Source of the DNA: Chloroflexota bacterium
GTDB lineage: Bacteria > Chloroflexota > Limnocylindria > QHBO01
Direction: 5' to 3'
Assembly (NCBI GenBank): GCA_005882055.1
Contig: VBGQ01000043.1
Span: forward strand, 1-13,911
Length of the DNA: 13,911 nt
Shown: positions 6,642-13,335 of the stretch, piece after piece
Position numbering within the stretch: position 1 is the stretch's first letter
Layout: each line of letters starts with the position of its first letter
Made by a program: the position numbers and the translations under genes
Notes under the pieces: model-generated
What the model was told of the DNA's origin: nothing
The model's input: the letters and a program-made list of their open reading frames with translations, nothing else
The model's database searches: none

Positions 6642-8024
6642 CTAGCCCTTGTCCCAGACCGCCTGGAGCTTGGTCTTGAGGGTGTTGATCTCCTGGTCCA
6701 TGTCGAGACCCGGGTTCGAGGTCCAGCGGGTGAGGTACTGCGTGAGCAGGTCGAGCGACTTGTTGTAGGCCGGCATCCAGGCCTCGAAGTTCGGATTGTC
6801 AGCGTACTTGATGCCATCCACCGCGGCCTGCCAGTCGACGGTGGGTGGGTAGACCGGCTTGCCCTTGTCGGTCTTCTGCGCCTGGAGCCCGGTGAAGAAG
6901 TCCGCTTGGTCGGCGGTCCGGGCAGGGAATGCCGAGTAGGAATTCAGCAGCGTCTTGGACGCTGGGCCGAGCAGGTACTGCAGGACGGTGAAGGCCTCGT
7001 CGGGGTGCTTGGATCCCTTCGTGATCCGGAACGTGTCGGCGTTGAACACGGCCGTCGTCTTGCCGTCGGTCGGGTTGGCGGGGATGACCCCCAGGTCCCA
7101 GTTGTCGCCGGCATCGGTCACGCAGCAGACATTCCACAGGAAGTTCTCCTGCATGGCCACCTTGCCCGAGTTGAAGGCGTAGCCGCCCCCGTTGAAGGAG
7201 GTGCTCTGGTAAACCTGGTTGGTCATGATGAAGTGGTCCTTATGCATGCCGTCATAGACCCACTTCCAGCCGTACGCCCAGCCATCGGGAATCTGGACGG
7301 TCTTGTTGTCGTCTGAGGCAAGCTTGCCAGCGCCGAAGTAGGCGCCCATCCCGCGCAGGTCGTCTCGCTGCGGCTCGAAGCCGTACTGCACGATGTGCTT
7401 GGGATCGAAGCCGGCCTGGGTCGCGTCCTTGCCGTTTGCGTCGACGGTCAGCTTCATGGCGATCTGGCGAAGGGTGTCGTAGTTCCAGTCGACCATCGAG
7501 CCGTCGGGCATCTTGTACTTGTCGCCGTATTTCTGCGGCGGGTAGCTGAGTCCGGCCTCGTCGAACATGTCCTTCTGGAAGTACAGCTCCGACGGATAGA
7601 CAGCAAAGGGGATTCCGATCTGGCCCTGGCCGGCGACCTTGTAGAAGTCCACGGCTCCTTGGCCATAGACGCTCAGGTCGACCTTGTTCTTGGCGATCAG
7701 GTCCTTGAGGTCAAGCCACTGACCGCGAAAGGCCTCCGCGCCTCCAACGCCCACCGGTCCGACCACGTCGGGTGGTGTACCCGAGGCGATGCGGGTGGCG
7801 AACGCAGCACGGGCACCGGAATAGGCCACGTGGTCGAAGACGAGCTTGATGTGGGTCTGCGACTTGTTGAAGTCGTCGACGACCTTGGCCTCGATGGGCA
7901 GCTGCGTCTTGTCGTCGCCGGTCCCGAGGCAGCAATACCACTTGATCTCTACCGGCGGCCCGCTCGGTGCCGCCGTGCCGCTCGCTCCCCCGCTCGCGGC
8001 ATTCCCACCTTGCGTGGAACTGGC
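6642..8024 (-). CDS. Family 1 extracellular sugar-binding protein of the ABC importer; 5' end (signal peptide and start) missing
   Basis: The ligand-capturing lipoprotein of the CUT1 importer. The readable frame begins with a Gly/Ser/Ala-rich linker (STQGGNAASGGASGTAAPSG), then VEIKWYCCLGTGDD, KVVDDFNKSQTHIKLVF, ATRIASGTPPDVVGPVG, and the typical FFTGLQ/QYLTRW tail ending in LKTKLQAVWDKG. That is close to full mature length for family 1 binding proteins. Upstream in this frame there is no ATG, GTG or TTG and no hydrophobic signal sequence; the first canonical codon is GTG at 7829, well inside the mature fold. A good Shine-Dalgarno (AAGGAGGG, 8072-8079 as read on the minus strand) sits about 50 bases before the linker, but no start codon follows it. 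The sequence from the linker on is intact. The given 5' coordinate is where protein-like sequence begins, not a proven start. Confidence 0.85.
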   Translation of the reverse strand, partial: ASSTQGGNAASGGASGTAAPSGPPVEIKWYCCLGTGDDKTQLPIEAKVVDDFNKSQTHIKLVFDHVAYSGARAAFATRIASGTPPDVVGPVGVGGAEAFRGQWLDLKDLIAKNKVDLSVYGQGAVDFYKVAGQGQIGIPFAVYPSELYFQKDMFDEAGLSYPPQKYGDKYKMPDGSMVDWNYDTLRQIAMKLTVDANGKDATQAGFDPKHIVQYGFEPQRDDLRGMGAYFGAGKLASDDNKTVQIPDGWAYGWKWVYDGMHKDHFIMTNQVYQSTSFNGGGYAFNSGKVAMQENFLWNVCCVTDAGDNWDLGVIPANPTDGKTTAVFNADTFRITKGSKHPDEAFTVLQYLLGPASKTLLNSYSAFPARTADQADFFTGLQAQKTDKGKPVYPPTVDWQAAVDGIKYADNPNFEAWMPAYNKSLDLLTQYLTRWTSNPGLDMDQEINTLKTKLQAVWDKG

Positions 8025-8030
8025 CCTGGG

Positions 8031-8095
8031 CTTGGTCAGCCGAGACGGGAAAAGGTTGTGATGCGGTCCTTCCCTCCTTCTTGGCGTCAGCCGAG
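8031..8095. repeat. Imperfect direct repeat flanking the expected start region of the binding-protein gene
   Basis: CTTGGTCAGCCGAG at 8031-8044 recurs as CTTGGCGTCAGCCGAG at 8080-8095, identical apart from two extra bases. The second copy contains the stop codon of the GntR gene. The interval between them holds the orphan Shine-Dalgarno sequence. It may reflect slippage or recombination that removed the signal-peptide coding sequence, or may be chance. Confidence 0.6.
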
Positions 8096-8896
8096 GCTGC
8101 CTACGCGTTGCAGTCCGGCCACCATCGGTTCCGGGTCGCCTGGCTGCCAGCTGGAACGCACCACGACGCGCTCCACGTAATAGCGGGTTCGATCGCCCCG
8201 GACGAAGGTCCGGGCGTACTCGATGGGGCTGCCGTCCGCCGCGAATGCGACGCCCTCCACCAGCAGGGCCGGTGTTCGCGGAGCCTGGCCAAGGATGCGC
8301 GCCTCACGCGCCTTGATCAGCACCGGCTCGAGCGATTCGCGGGCGCGCACGATTCGCGTCCGGTATCGGTTCGTGAGCAGGTCGTAGAGCGAGTTCGTCT
8401 CCAGGTCGGTGGCCAGCAGGCCCGGGAAGCGCTGCGAGGGGAGGTGGACGAGCTCAAGGAGGAGCGGCGCGCCGGCCGCCAGACGTAAGCGCTCCAGGTA
8501 GAGCGTGGGCGCCCGGAGCGGGATGGAGAGTGCCGCGGCAACTGCCTCACCCGCGGGCTCCGCTCGAGCAGCCAGGACCCGGGTCTGCGGATCGAGCCCG
8601 CGGTTCTGCATCTCCTCGGTGAAGCTCATGGTGCCGGCGAGATCGCGATCGATCCGCGGGAAGAGGACGAACGTCCCGCGTCCACGCGTGCGTTCGATGC
8701 GCTGCTCACGCGCCAGCTCGCTCAGGGCACGCCTCACCGTGATCAGGCTGCATCCATAGCGCTCGGCGAGGTCTCGCTCAGTTGGGAGCCGGTCACCGGC
8801 CCGCCACTCGCGCCCGGAGTCAAGCGCCGTGCGAAGGTCGAGGTAGACCTGATGGTGGAACGGGACCGGACCCTGCTCCAACTGGAACCGCGCCAT
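8087..8896 (-). CDS. GntR-family transcriptional regulator, HutC/UTRA subfamily
   Basis: A 269-residue sugar-responsive repressor type. The N-terminal winged helix (about 10-80) has the GntR pattern HHQVYLDLRTAL, then GDRLPTERDLAERYGCSLITVRRALSEL, with the wing RTRGRGTFV. Residues from about 95 to 245 look like the UTRA ligand domain of HutC/YvoA/DasR: SFTEEMQNRGLDP, LYLERLRLAAGAPLLLE, SLYDLLTNRYRTRI, LVEGVAFAADGSPIEYARTFVRGDRTRYY. The UTRA domain normally binds a sugar phosphate or similar effector. The ATG at 8896 is chosen because AGGTGA lies just before it; a longer reading from 8989 is possible but has no such site. It is the first gene of the minus-strand operon and divergent from the GH4 gene, so it likely controls both and itself. 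Confidence 0.92.
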   Translation of the reverse strand: MARFQLEQGPVPFHHQVYLDLRTALDSGREWRAGDRLPTERDLAERYGCSLITVRRALSELAREQRIERTRGRGTFVLFPRIDRDLAGTMSFTEEMQNRGLDPQTRVLAARAEPAGEAVAAALSIPLRAPTLYLERLRLAAGAPLLLELVHLPSQRFPGLLATDLETNSLYDLLTNRYRTRIVRARESLEPVLIKAREARILGQAPRTPALLVEGVAFAADGSPIEYARTFVRGDRTRYYVERVVVRSSWQPGDPEPMVAGLQRVGSLG

Positions 8897-8937
8897 GTCA
8901 CCTCGCCTGGCCAAGGGGATTGTCGACGCGAGAATTG

Positions 8938-8964
8938 ATGATAAGGTTATAAGCAATCTGTCAA
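8938..8964 (-). promoter_or_regulatory. Candidate promoter for the GntR gene and sugar operon
   Basis: Read on the minus strand, TTGACA (8964-8959) is a perfect -35 consensus. TATCAT (8943-8938) is a five-of-six -10 match after a 15-base spacer, shorter than ideal. The leader to the GntR ATG would be about 40 bases. The region is a clear AT-rich island in GC-rich surroundings. The copies of AAGCAA (plus strand, 8951-8956 and 8963-8968), 12 bases apart, overlap the -35 and could be regulator contacts. This is pattern reading only. Confidence 0.4.
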
Positions 8965-8975
8965 GCAACCGACAC

Positions 8976-8985
8976 CGGATATCCG
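8976..8985. promoter_or_regulatory. 10-bp perfect palindrome, possible operator
   Basis: CGGATATCCG is a perfect inverted repeat lying 27 bases before the GH4 start, in the spacer shared with the divergent GntR gene. Dimeric GntR regulators bind short palindromes in such places. It does not match the remembered DasR/YvoA core (TGGT..A.ACCA), so its assignment as the operator is a guess. Confidence 0.25.
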
Positions 8986-9012
8986 CCAAGTCAAGGGAGC
9001 CTGAAGGGACCG

Positions 9013-10293
9013 ATGGGCACCAAGATCGCGGTGATCGGCGGCGGCAGCACCTACACGCCGGAGCTCGTGGATGGGCTCGCCCGGCGTACCGACCGGCTCC
9101 CCATCGACGAGCTGGTCCTGCTCGATATCGAGCCTGAGCGGCTCGAAGTGGTCGGGGGCCTGGCGCAGCGCATGCTGGCGCGAGCCGGCTGGGGCGGGCG
9201 GCTGGTGACCACCCTCGACCGCGACGCCGCCGTGGATGGTGCCGATTTCGTGCTCATCCAGCTCCGAGTCGGCGGGCAGGCCGCCCGACTGGTCGACGAG
9301 ACCCTCCCCCCGAAGTTCGGCACCATCGGCCAGGAGACGACCGGCGCGGGCGGCTTCGCCAAGGCGCTGCGTACCGTCCCCCTGGTCCTCGAGCTCGCCG
9401 AGCTGACCAGGACCCGTGCGGCGAACGGCGCCTGGATCGTCGACTTCACCAACCCGGTAGGTGTCGTCAGCCAGGCGCTCTTGGACCGCGAGTACCGGGC
9501 GATTGGCCTGTGCAACGTGGCGATCACGCTGCAGCGCATGGTCGCCCGCCGGCTCGGCGTGGATCCGGATCGCGTCGCGCTTGAGCACGTTGGGCTGAAC
9601 CACCTCAGCTGGGAGCGCGCGGCGCGCGTGGACGGCGTGGATCGTCTGCCGGACCTGATCGCCAGCGACGGCCAGTTCCTGGCGGACGACCTGGGCCTGC
9701 CGCTGGAGCAGCTGCAGCGATCCGGCGTCCTGCCCTCGTACTACTTGCGCTACTTCGATCGGTTCGACGAGGTGCTGCGTCACCAACAGGAGGGCGGCGA
9801 GACGCGTGCCTCCGAAGTGATGGAGATCGAGCGCCAGCTCCTCGAGCTGTACCGGGACCCGAAGCTCGACCGGAAGCCGGCGCTCCTCGACGACCGTGGC
9901 GGTGCCTATTACAGCGAGGCCGCGGCACAGCTCATCGCCTCGTTGCACGACGGCCGCGGCGACGTGCAGGTGGTCGACGTCAGGAATGAGGGCGCGATGC
10001 CTGACCTCGAGGCGATGGACGTGGTCGAGGTGGCGGCGCGGATCGACCGCGACGGGGCGCATCCCCTGCCCGTTGCGCCGCTGGCCGATGACCAGCGGGA
10101 GCTCGTGCTCCAGGTCAAGCGCTATGAGCGCCTCACGATCGAGGCCGCCATGACCGGCGATCGAACGGTCGCCCGCGAGGCGCTCGAGGCGCATCCCCTG
10201 GTGGATTCACGCGTCGACCTCGACGCCCTGCTGGATGCCCTCCTGGATGCCAATCGTCGCCACCTGCCGCAGTTCTTCCCGGCGGTTGCCTGA
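9013..10293 (+). CDS. GH4 NAD- and metal-dependent 6-phospho-beta-glucosidase (LicH/CelF-like)
   Basis: By family, this glycoside hydrolase uses NAD+ and Mn2+ to cleave 6-phospho-glycosides by a redox-elimination mechanism. The 426 residues open with the Rossmann loop IAVIGGGSTYTPELVDGL (5-22). FTNPVGVVSQAL (145-156) follows, then GLCNVAI with metal-ligand Cys167 and GLNHLSW with His197. SYYLRYF (241-247) holds the candidate catalytic-base Tyr. These match LicH, CelF and Thermotoga BglT. AAGGGA lies just before the ATG. The gene is divergent from the GntR regulator and convergent with the DMT gene. GH4 phospho-glucosidases usually act behind PTS uptake; here the neighbouring importer is ABC-type, so phosphorylation must come from a kinase such as the damaged BcrAD gene. 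Action on an unphosphorylated or amino-sugar substrate is an alternative. Confidence 0.92.
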   Translation: MGTKIAVIGGGSTYTPELVDGLARRTDRLPIDELVLLDIEPERLEVVGGLAQRMLARAGWGGRLVTTLDRDAAVDGADFVLIQLRVGGQAARLVDETLPPKFGTIGQETTGAGGFAKALRTVPLVLELAELTRTRAANGAWIVDFTNPVGVVSQALLDREYRAIGLCNVAITLQRMVARRLGVDPDRVALEHVGLNHLSWERAARVDGVDRLPDLIASDGQFLADDLGLPLEQLQRSGVLPSYYLRYFDRFDEVLRHQQEGGETRASEVMEIERQLLELYRDPKLDRKPALLDDRGGAYYSEAAAQLIASLHDGRGDVQVVDVRNEGAMPDLEAMDVVEVAARIDRDGAHPLPVAPLADDQRELVLQVKRYERLTIEAAMTGDRTVAREALEAHPLVDSRVDLDALLDALLDANRRHLPQFFPAVA

Positions 10294-10311
10294 GGTCCGC
10301 GCGGCCCTTCG

Positions 10312-11283
10312 TTAGCCCGGGGCCGCCTCCGCCGGGACGGCCTCGTGCTCCGCGATCTCCTGCGGGGAGCGCACCTGGAGCAGCACTCCGGCGCCGATGA
10401 TCAGCAAGCCTCCGACCAGCTGGAGCAGCGCCGGCTGCTCTCCCAGCAGAAGCGCTGCGAGGCCGACGCCGACGAGCGGCTCGAAGGTGGAAAGGATGGC
10501 GGCGCGGGGCGCGCCGAGCAGCCGGATACCGGTGATGAAGCAGAGCGTCGGCACGCCGGCGCCGACGACACCCGCCAGCAGCACCGGCCAGGCCGCCGCG
10601 GCAGCCGAGAGCGGCTGCCCCAGCGCGCTCGCCTGCCCAACCAGCAGCGCGGCAACCACGTAGAGCAACGCCGCCAGCAGCATGGTCGTTGCGGCTGCCT
10701 GCGGGCCGGGCACGCGAGCGAAGCCGTGCCGGGCAGAAAGCACGTAGAACGCCTGCGCCACCGCAGCCACGAACGCCAGACCGATGCCAAGCGGGTCGAG
10801 CCGGCCAACGGTTCCCGCGCCGGCGACCACGAGCACGCTGCCAACGAGCGACGTGGCCAGCGCCCCCCAGCGCGTGCCGTCAAGTCGATCGCCGAACCAG
10901 GCCACTGACGCGAGCGCCACCAGTGCCGGATAGAGGTAGAAGACCAGCAGGGCGAGCGCGATGCTGACGTGCTCGAACGCGACGAAGATTGATAGGTTCA
11001 GCACGGTATTGGCACCCGCAGCCGCCACGAGGCTCCAGCGGTCACGCGACGGGAGGTCGCGGATGGGCGTGAAGGGGCGGTGACCTGCGCCGACCCGCAG
11101 CCCGATGAAGGCCACCATGCACAGCCCGCCAATGGCAGCTCGCCACGTCACCAGCGAGAGGCTCCCGACCCCTGCCTGGGCGGCGAATCGGGCGAGGGGA
11201 CCCAGCGTGCCGAAGCAGCTCGCGGCGACGACGATGAGGCCCGCCCCCAACATGCGGGACGAGCCCTGGGTCCCCCCGCTCAC
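10312..11283 (-). CDS. EamA/DMT-superfamily transporter (drug/metabolite exporter-like)
   Basis: A 323-residue inner-membrane protein with about ten hydrophobic helices arranged as two EamA halves. The first half begins MLGAGLIVVAASCFGTLGPLAR and includes SIALALLVFYLYPALVALAS. The second begins DPLGIGLAFVAAVAQAFYVLSA and ends STFEPLVGVGLAALLLGEQ, the well-conserved EamA 'fEP......lllgE' end motif, followed by LVGGLLIIGAGVLLQ. Family members export amino acids, sugars or other small metabolites; the substrate is unknown. The GTG start overlaps the ABC-F stop as GTGA, so translation is probably coupled. An ATG ten codons in is an alternative start. Only 18 bases separate its stop from the convergent GH4 stop, with no obvious terminator. 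Confidence 0.9.
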   Translation of the reverse strand: MSGGTQGSSRMLGAGLIVVAASCFGTLGPLARFAAQAGVGSLSLVTWRAAIGGLCMVAFIGLRVGAGHRPFTPIRDLPSRDRWSLVAAAGANTVLNLSIFVAFEHVSIALALLVFYLYPALVALASVAWFGDRLDGTRWGALATSLVGSVLVVAGAGTVGRLDPLGIGLAFVAAVAQAFYVLSARHGFARVPGPQAAATTMLLAALLYVVAALLVGQASALGQPLSAAAAAWPVLLAGVVGAGVPTLCFITGIRLLGAPRAAILSTFEPLVGVGLAALLLGEQPALLQLVGGLLIIGAGVLLQVRSPQEIAEHEAVPAEAAPG

Positions 11284-13292
11284 TGGCGGCCGGCCTGGGT
11301 TGTCGCGACCTCAGCGCTACCCTCGGCAGCGGCCAGCTCGTCGCCGAGCCGGGCCCAATCGGCGGCCAGCGTCTCCGCCCGGTCGCGTGCCGCGTTGTAT
11401 CGGTCGATCAGGTCCTTCGCCAGCGCAGGGTCGGCGTAGACCGACGTGTCGGCAAGCCGCTCAATGAGCTTGGCCAGCTCGGCATCGGTCTCTGACGCTT
11501 CTCGTTCGGTCCGCTCGAGCGCGGTGCGCAGGTCCTTGGTGCGCCGGTAGCGGCGGTTGCGCTCGTCCGCCTCCGCGCGCTTGCGGGCAGACTCCGCCGT
11601 CGCCGACGTGCGCGGGCGGGGCTGGGGCGCTTCCAGGCCCCGCGGCGTGGCGCGTCCTTCCGTCGCGCCGCGCGCTTCGATGTCGATGCCACGCTTGGCC
11701 GCGTAGTACTCGAAGTCACCCGGGAAGAGGGTCGCGTCTCCGCCGGTGACCTCCACGATGACGTTCGCCACGCTGCGGATCAGGTAGCGGTCGTGGGTGA
11801 TCAGCACGATGGTGCCGGGGAACGCGTTGAGGGCGTCTTCGAGAACGTCGCGCGAGGCGATGTCCAGGTGGTTGGTCGGCTCGTCGAGGCAGAGCAGGTT
11901 CGCCGGGTCGGCCATGAGCTTGGCGAGGGCCAGGCGCGTCTGCTCACCGCCGGACAGGACGTCGACCTGCTTGTTGATCGCATCGCCGGAGAAGAGGAAG
12001 GCGCCCAGCAGCCGGCGCATCTCGACGGTGGTCATGCGGGGTGCGGCGTCCGCCAGCTCCTCGAGGACGGTCTTGGTGGGATCGAGCGCGTCGATCTGGT
12101 GCTGGGCGAAGTACGCGACGCGCACGTTCGTCCCCAGCTCGCGCGATCCGCCCTCGAACGCGAGCTCGCCGGCCAGGATCTTGAGCAGGGTCGACTTTCC
12201 TGCGCCATTGGGACCGATCAGCGCCACCTTCTGCCCCCGTTCGAGGGTGAGGTCGAGCCCGTCGTAGACCGTGTGGTCGCCGTAGCGTTTCACGATGCCG
12301 GCGAGGCTGATGACGATCCGGCCGCTGCGCGGCGGCTGGGGGAATCGAAACTTGACCGTCTTCGTTCGGGTGGTGGGTACCTCGACGCGGTCGAGCCGTT
12401 CGAGCGACTTGATTCGGCTCTGGACCTGCCGCGCCTTGCTGAGCTTGTAGCGGAAGCGCTCGATGAAGCGCTCCGTCTGCGCGATCTTCCGCTGCTGCAC
12501 GGCGGCCGTTCGCTCCAGCTGCGCGATCCGATCGTCGCGCTGCTCGACGAAGTCGGCGTAGTCGCCCACGTACTCCGTCAGCGTGCCGCGCCCGAGCTCC
12601 GCAACGCGGTTGGAAATGGCGTTGATGAAGTCCCGATCGTGGCTGACCAGGACCAGGCCCCCAGCGTACCCGCCAAGGAATCCCTGCAGCCAGTCGACGC
12701 TTGCCAGGTCCAGGTGGTTGGTAGGCTCATCGAGGAGCAGCACATCGGGGTTCTCGAGCAGGAGCTTGGCGAGGGCGACCCGCATCATCCAGCCGCCGGA
12801 GAAGGTACCGATGTCACGCTCCACATCTGCATCGGCGAACCCAAGCCCTGCGAGGATGCGGCGCGCCTCTGCCTCGAGGCCGTAGCCACCCAGCAGCTCG
12901 AATCGGTCCTGCAGGCGCCCGTATTCGCTCATCAACTCGGCGACTTCTGCGTCATCGCTCGCCTCCGCGAGCTCTGCCTCGATGTGTCCGAGCCGATGGC
13001 CGATCCCGCTCACCGCGCCGGCGCCGGCCATCACCTCGGCGAGCACGCTGCGGCCCGCGGTGTCGGCCACGTCCTGGCGCAGGTAGCCGATGACGACGTC
13101 CTTGCCCCGCACGACCGTGCCGGCGTCGGGTTGCTGCTCCCCGGTGATGATCTCGAGCAGGGTGGTCTTGCCGGCGCCGTTGGGGCCGACGATCGCGATC
13201 CGGCGCCCAGCGGTGATCCGCAGCGAGACGTCGCTGAACAGCTCTTGAGCTCCGAAGGCCTTGGAGGCTCCGGAGATGGTCACCAGGGACAT
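11280..13292 (-). CDS. ABC-F family ATPase (Uup/YheS-like, ribosome-associated)
   Basis: A soluble twin-ATPase of 670 residues without membrane segments. ABC-F proteins act on ribosomes as translation factors or antibiotic protectors. Domain 1 has Walker A GPNGAGKT (36-43), signature SGGWMMRVALAK (165-176) and Walker B VLLLDEPTNHLD (184-195). The P-site-tRNA-interaction-motif-type linker runs about 240-325, rich in Arg, Gln and Lys (QQRKIAQTERFIERFRYK). Domain 2 has Walker A GPNGAGKST (360-368), signature LSGGEQTRLALAK (446-458) and Walker B LLCLDEPTNHLD (466-477). A charged C-terminal region (about 560-660, e.g. LRTALERTEREASETDAEL) is probably a coiled coil, as in Uup. Whether it is a housekeeping factor or gives resistance cannot be told. 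It follows the propeller/membrane gene after 43 bases and overlaps the DMT start. Confidence 0.95.
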   Translation of the reverse strand: MSLVTISGASKAFGAQELFSDVSLRITAGRRIAIVGPNGAGKTTLLEIITGEQQPDAGTVVRGKDVVIGYLRQDVADTAGRSVLAEVMAGAGAVSGIGHRLGHIEAELAEASDDAEVAELMSEYGRLQDRFELLGGYGLEAEARRILAGLGFADADVERDIGTFSGGWMMRVALAKLLLENPDVLLLDEPTNHLDLASVDWLQGFLGGYAGGLVLVSHDRDFINAISNRVAELGRGTLTEYVGDYADFVEQRDDRIAQLERTAAVQQRKIAQTERFIERFRYKLSKARQVQSRIKSLERLDRVEVPTTRTKTVKFRFPQPPRSGRIVISLAGIVKRYGDHTVYDGLDLTLERGQKVALIGPNGAGKSTLLKILAGELAFEGGSRELGTNVRVAYFAQHQIDALDPTKTVLEELADAAPRMTTVEMRRLLGAFLFSGDAINKQVDVLSGGEQTRLALAKLMADPANLLCLDEPTNHLDIASRDVLEDALNAFPGTIVLITHDRYLIRSVANVIVEVTGGDATLFPGDFEYYAAKRGIDIEARGATEGRATPRGLEAPQPRPRTSATAESARKRAEADERNRRYRRTKDLRTALERTEREASETDAELAKLIERLADTSVYADPALAKDLIDRYNAARDRAETLAADWARLGDELAAAEGSAEVATTQAGRQ

Positions 13293-13335
13293 GGCCCGGG
13301 AATGGTAGCCGCGGCCGGAGTCGCGAGCCCCGGCC

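Noticed and set aside
8941..8960. DasR/YvoA-type operator around TTATAA
   Set aside because: The flanks do not form a palindrome and match the remembered TGGT..A.ACCA core poorly.
8947..10194. 415-codon minus-strand open frame opposite the GH4 gene
   Set aside because: GH4 catalytic motifs on the plus strand are complete; the antisense frame shows none.
10294..10311. Terminator between the convergent GH4 and DMT genes
   Set aside because: The gap is only 18 bases, and the CCGCGCGG palindrome in it leaves no room for a hairpin loop.
13313..13335. GGCCGG/CCGGCC inverted repeat as an intrinsic terminator for the propeller gene
   Set aside because: The stem has only 6 pairs, the loop is 11 bases, and there is no T-run on the minus strand; such repeats are common by chance at this GC content.
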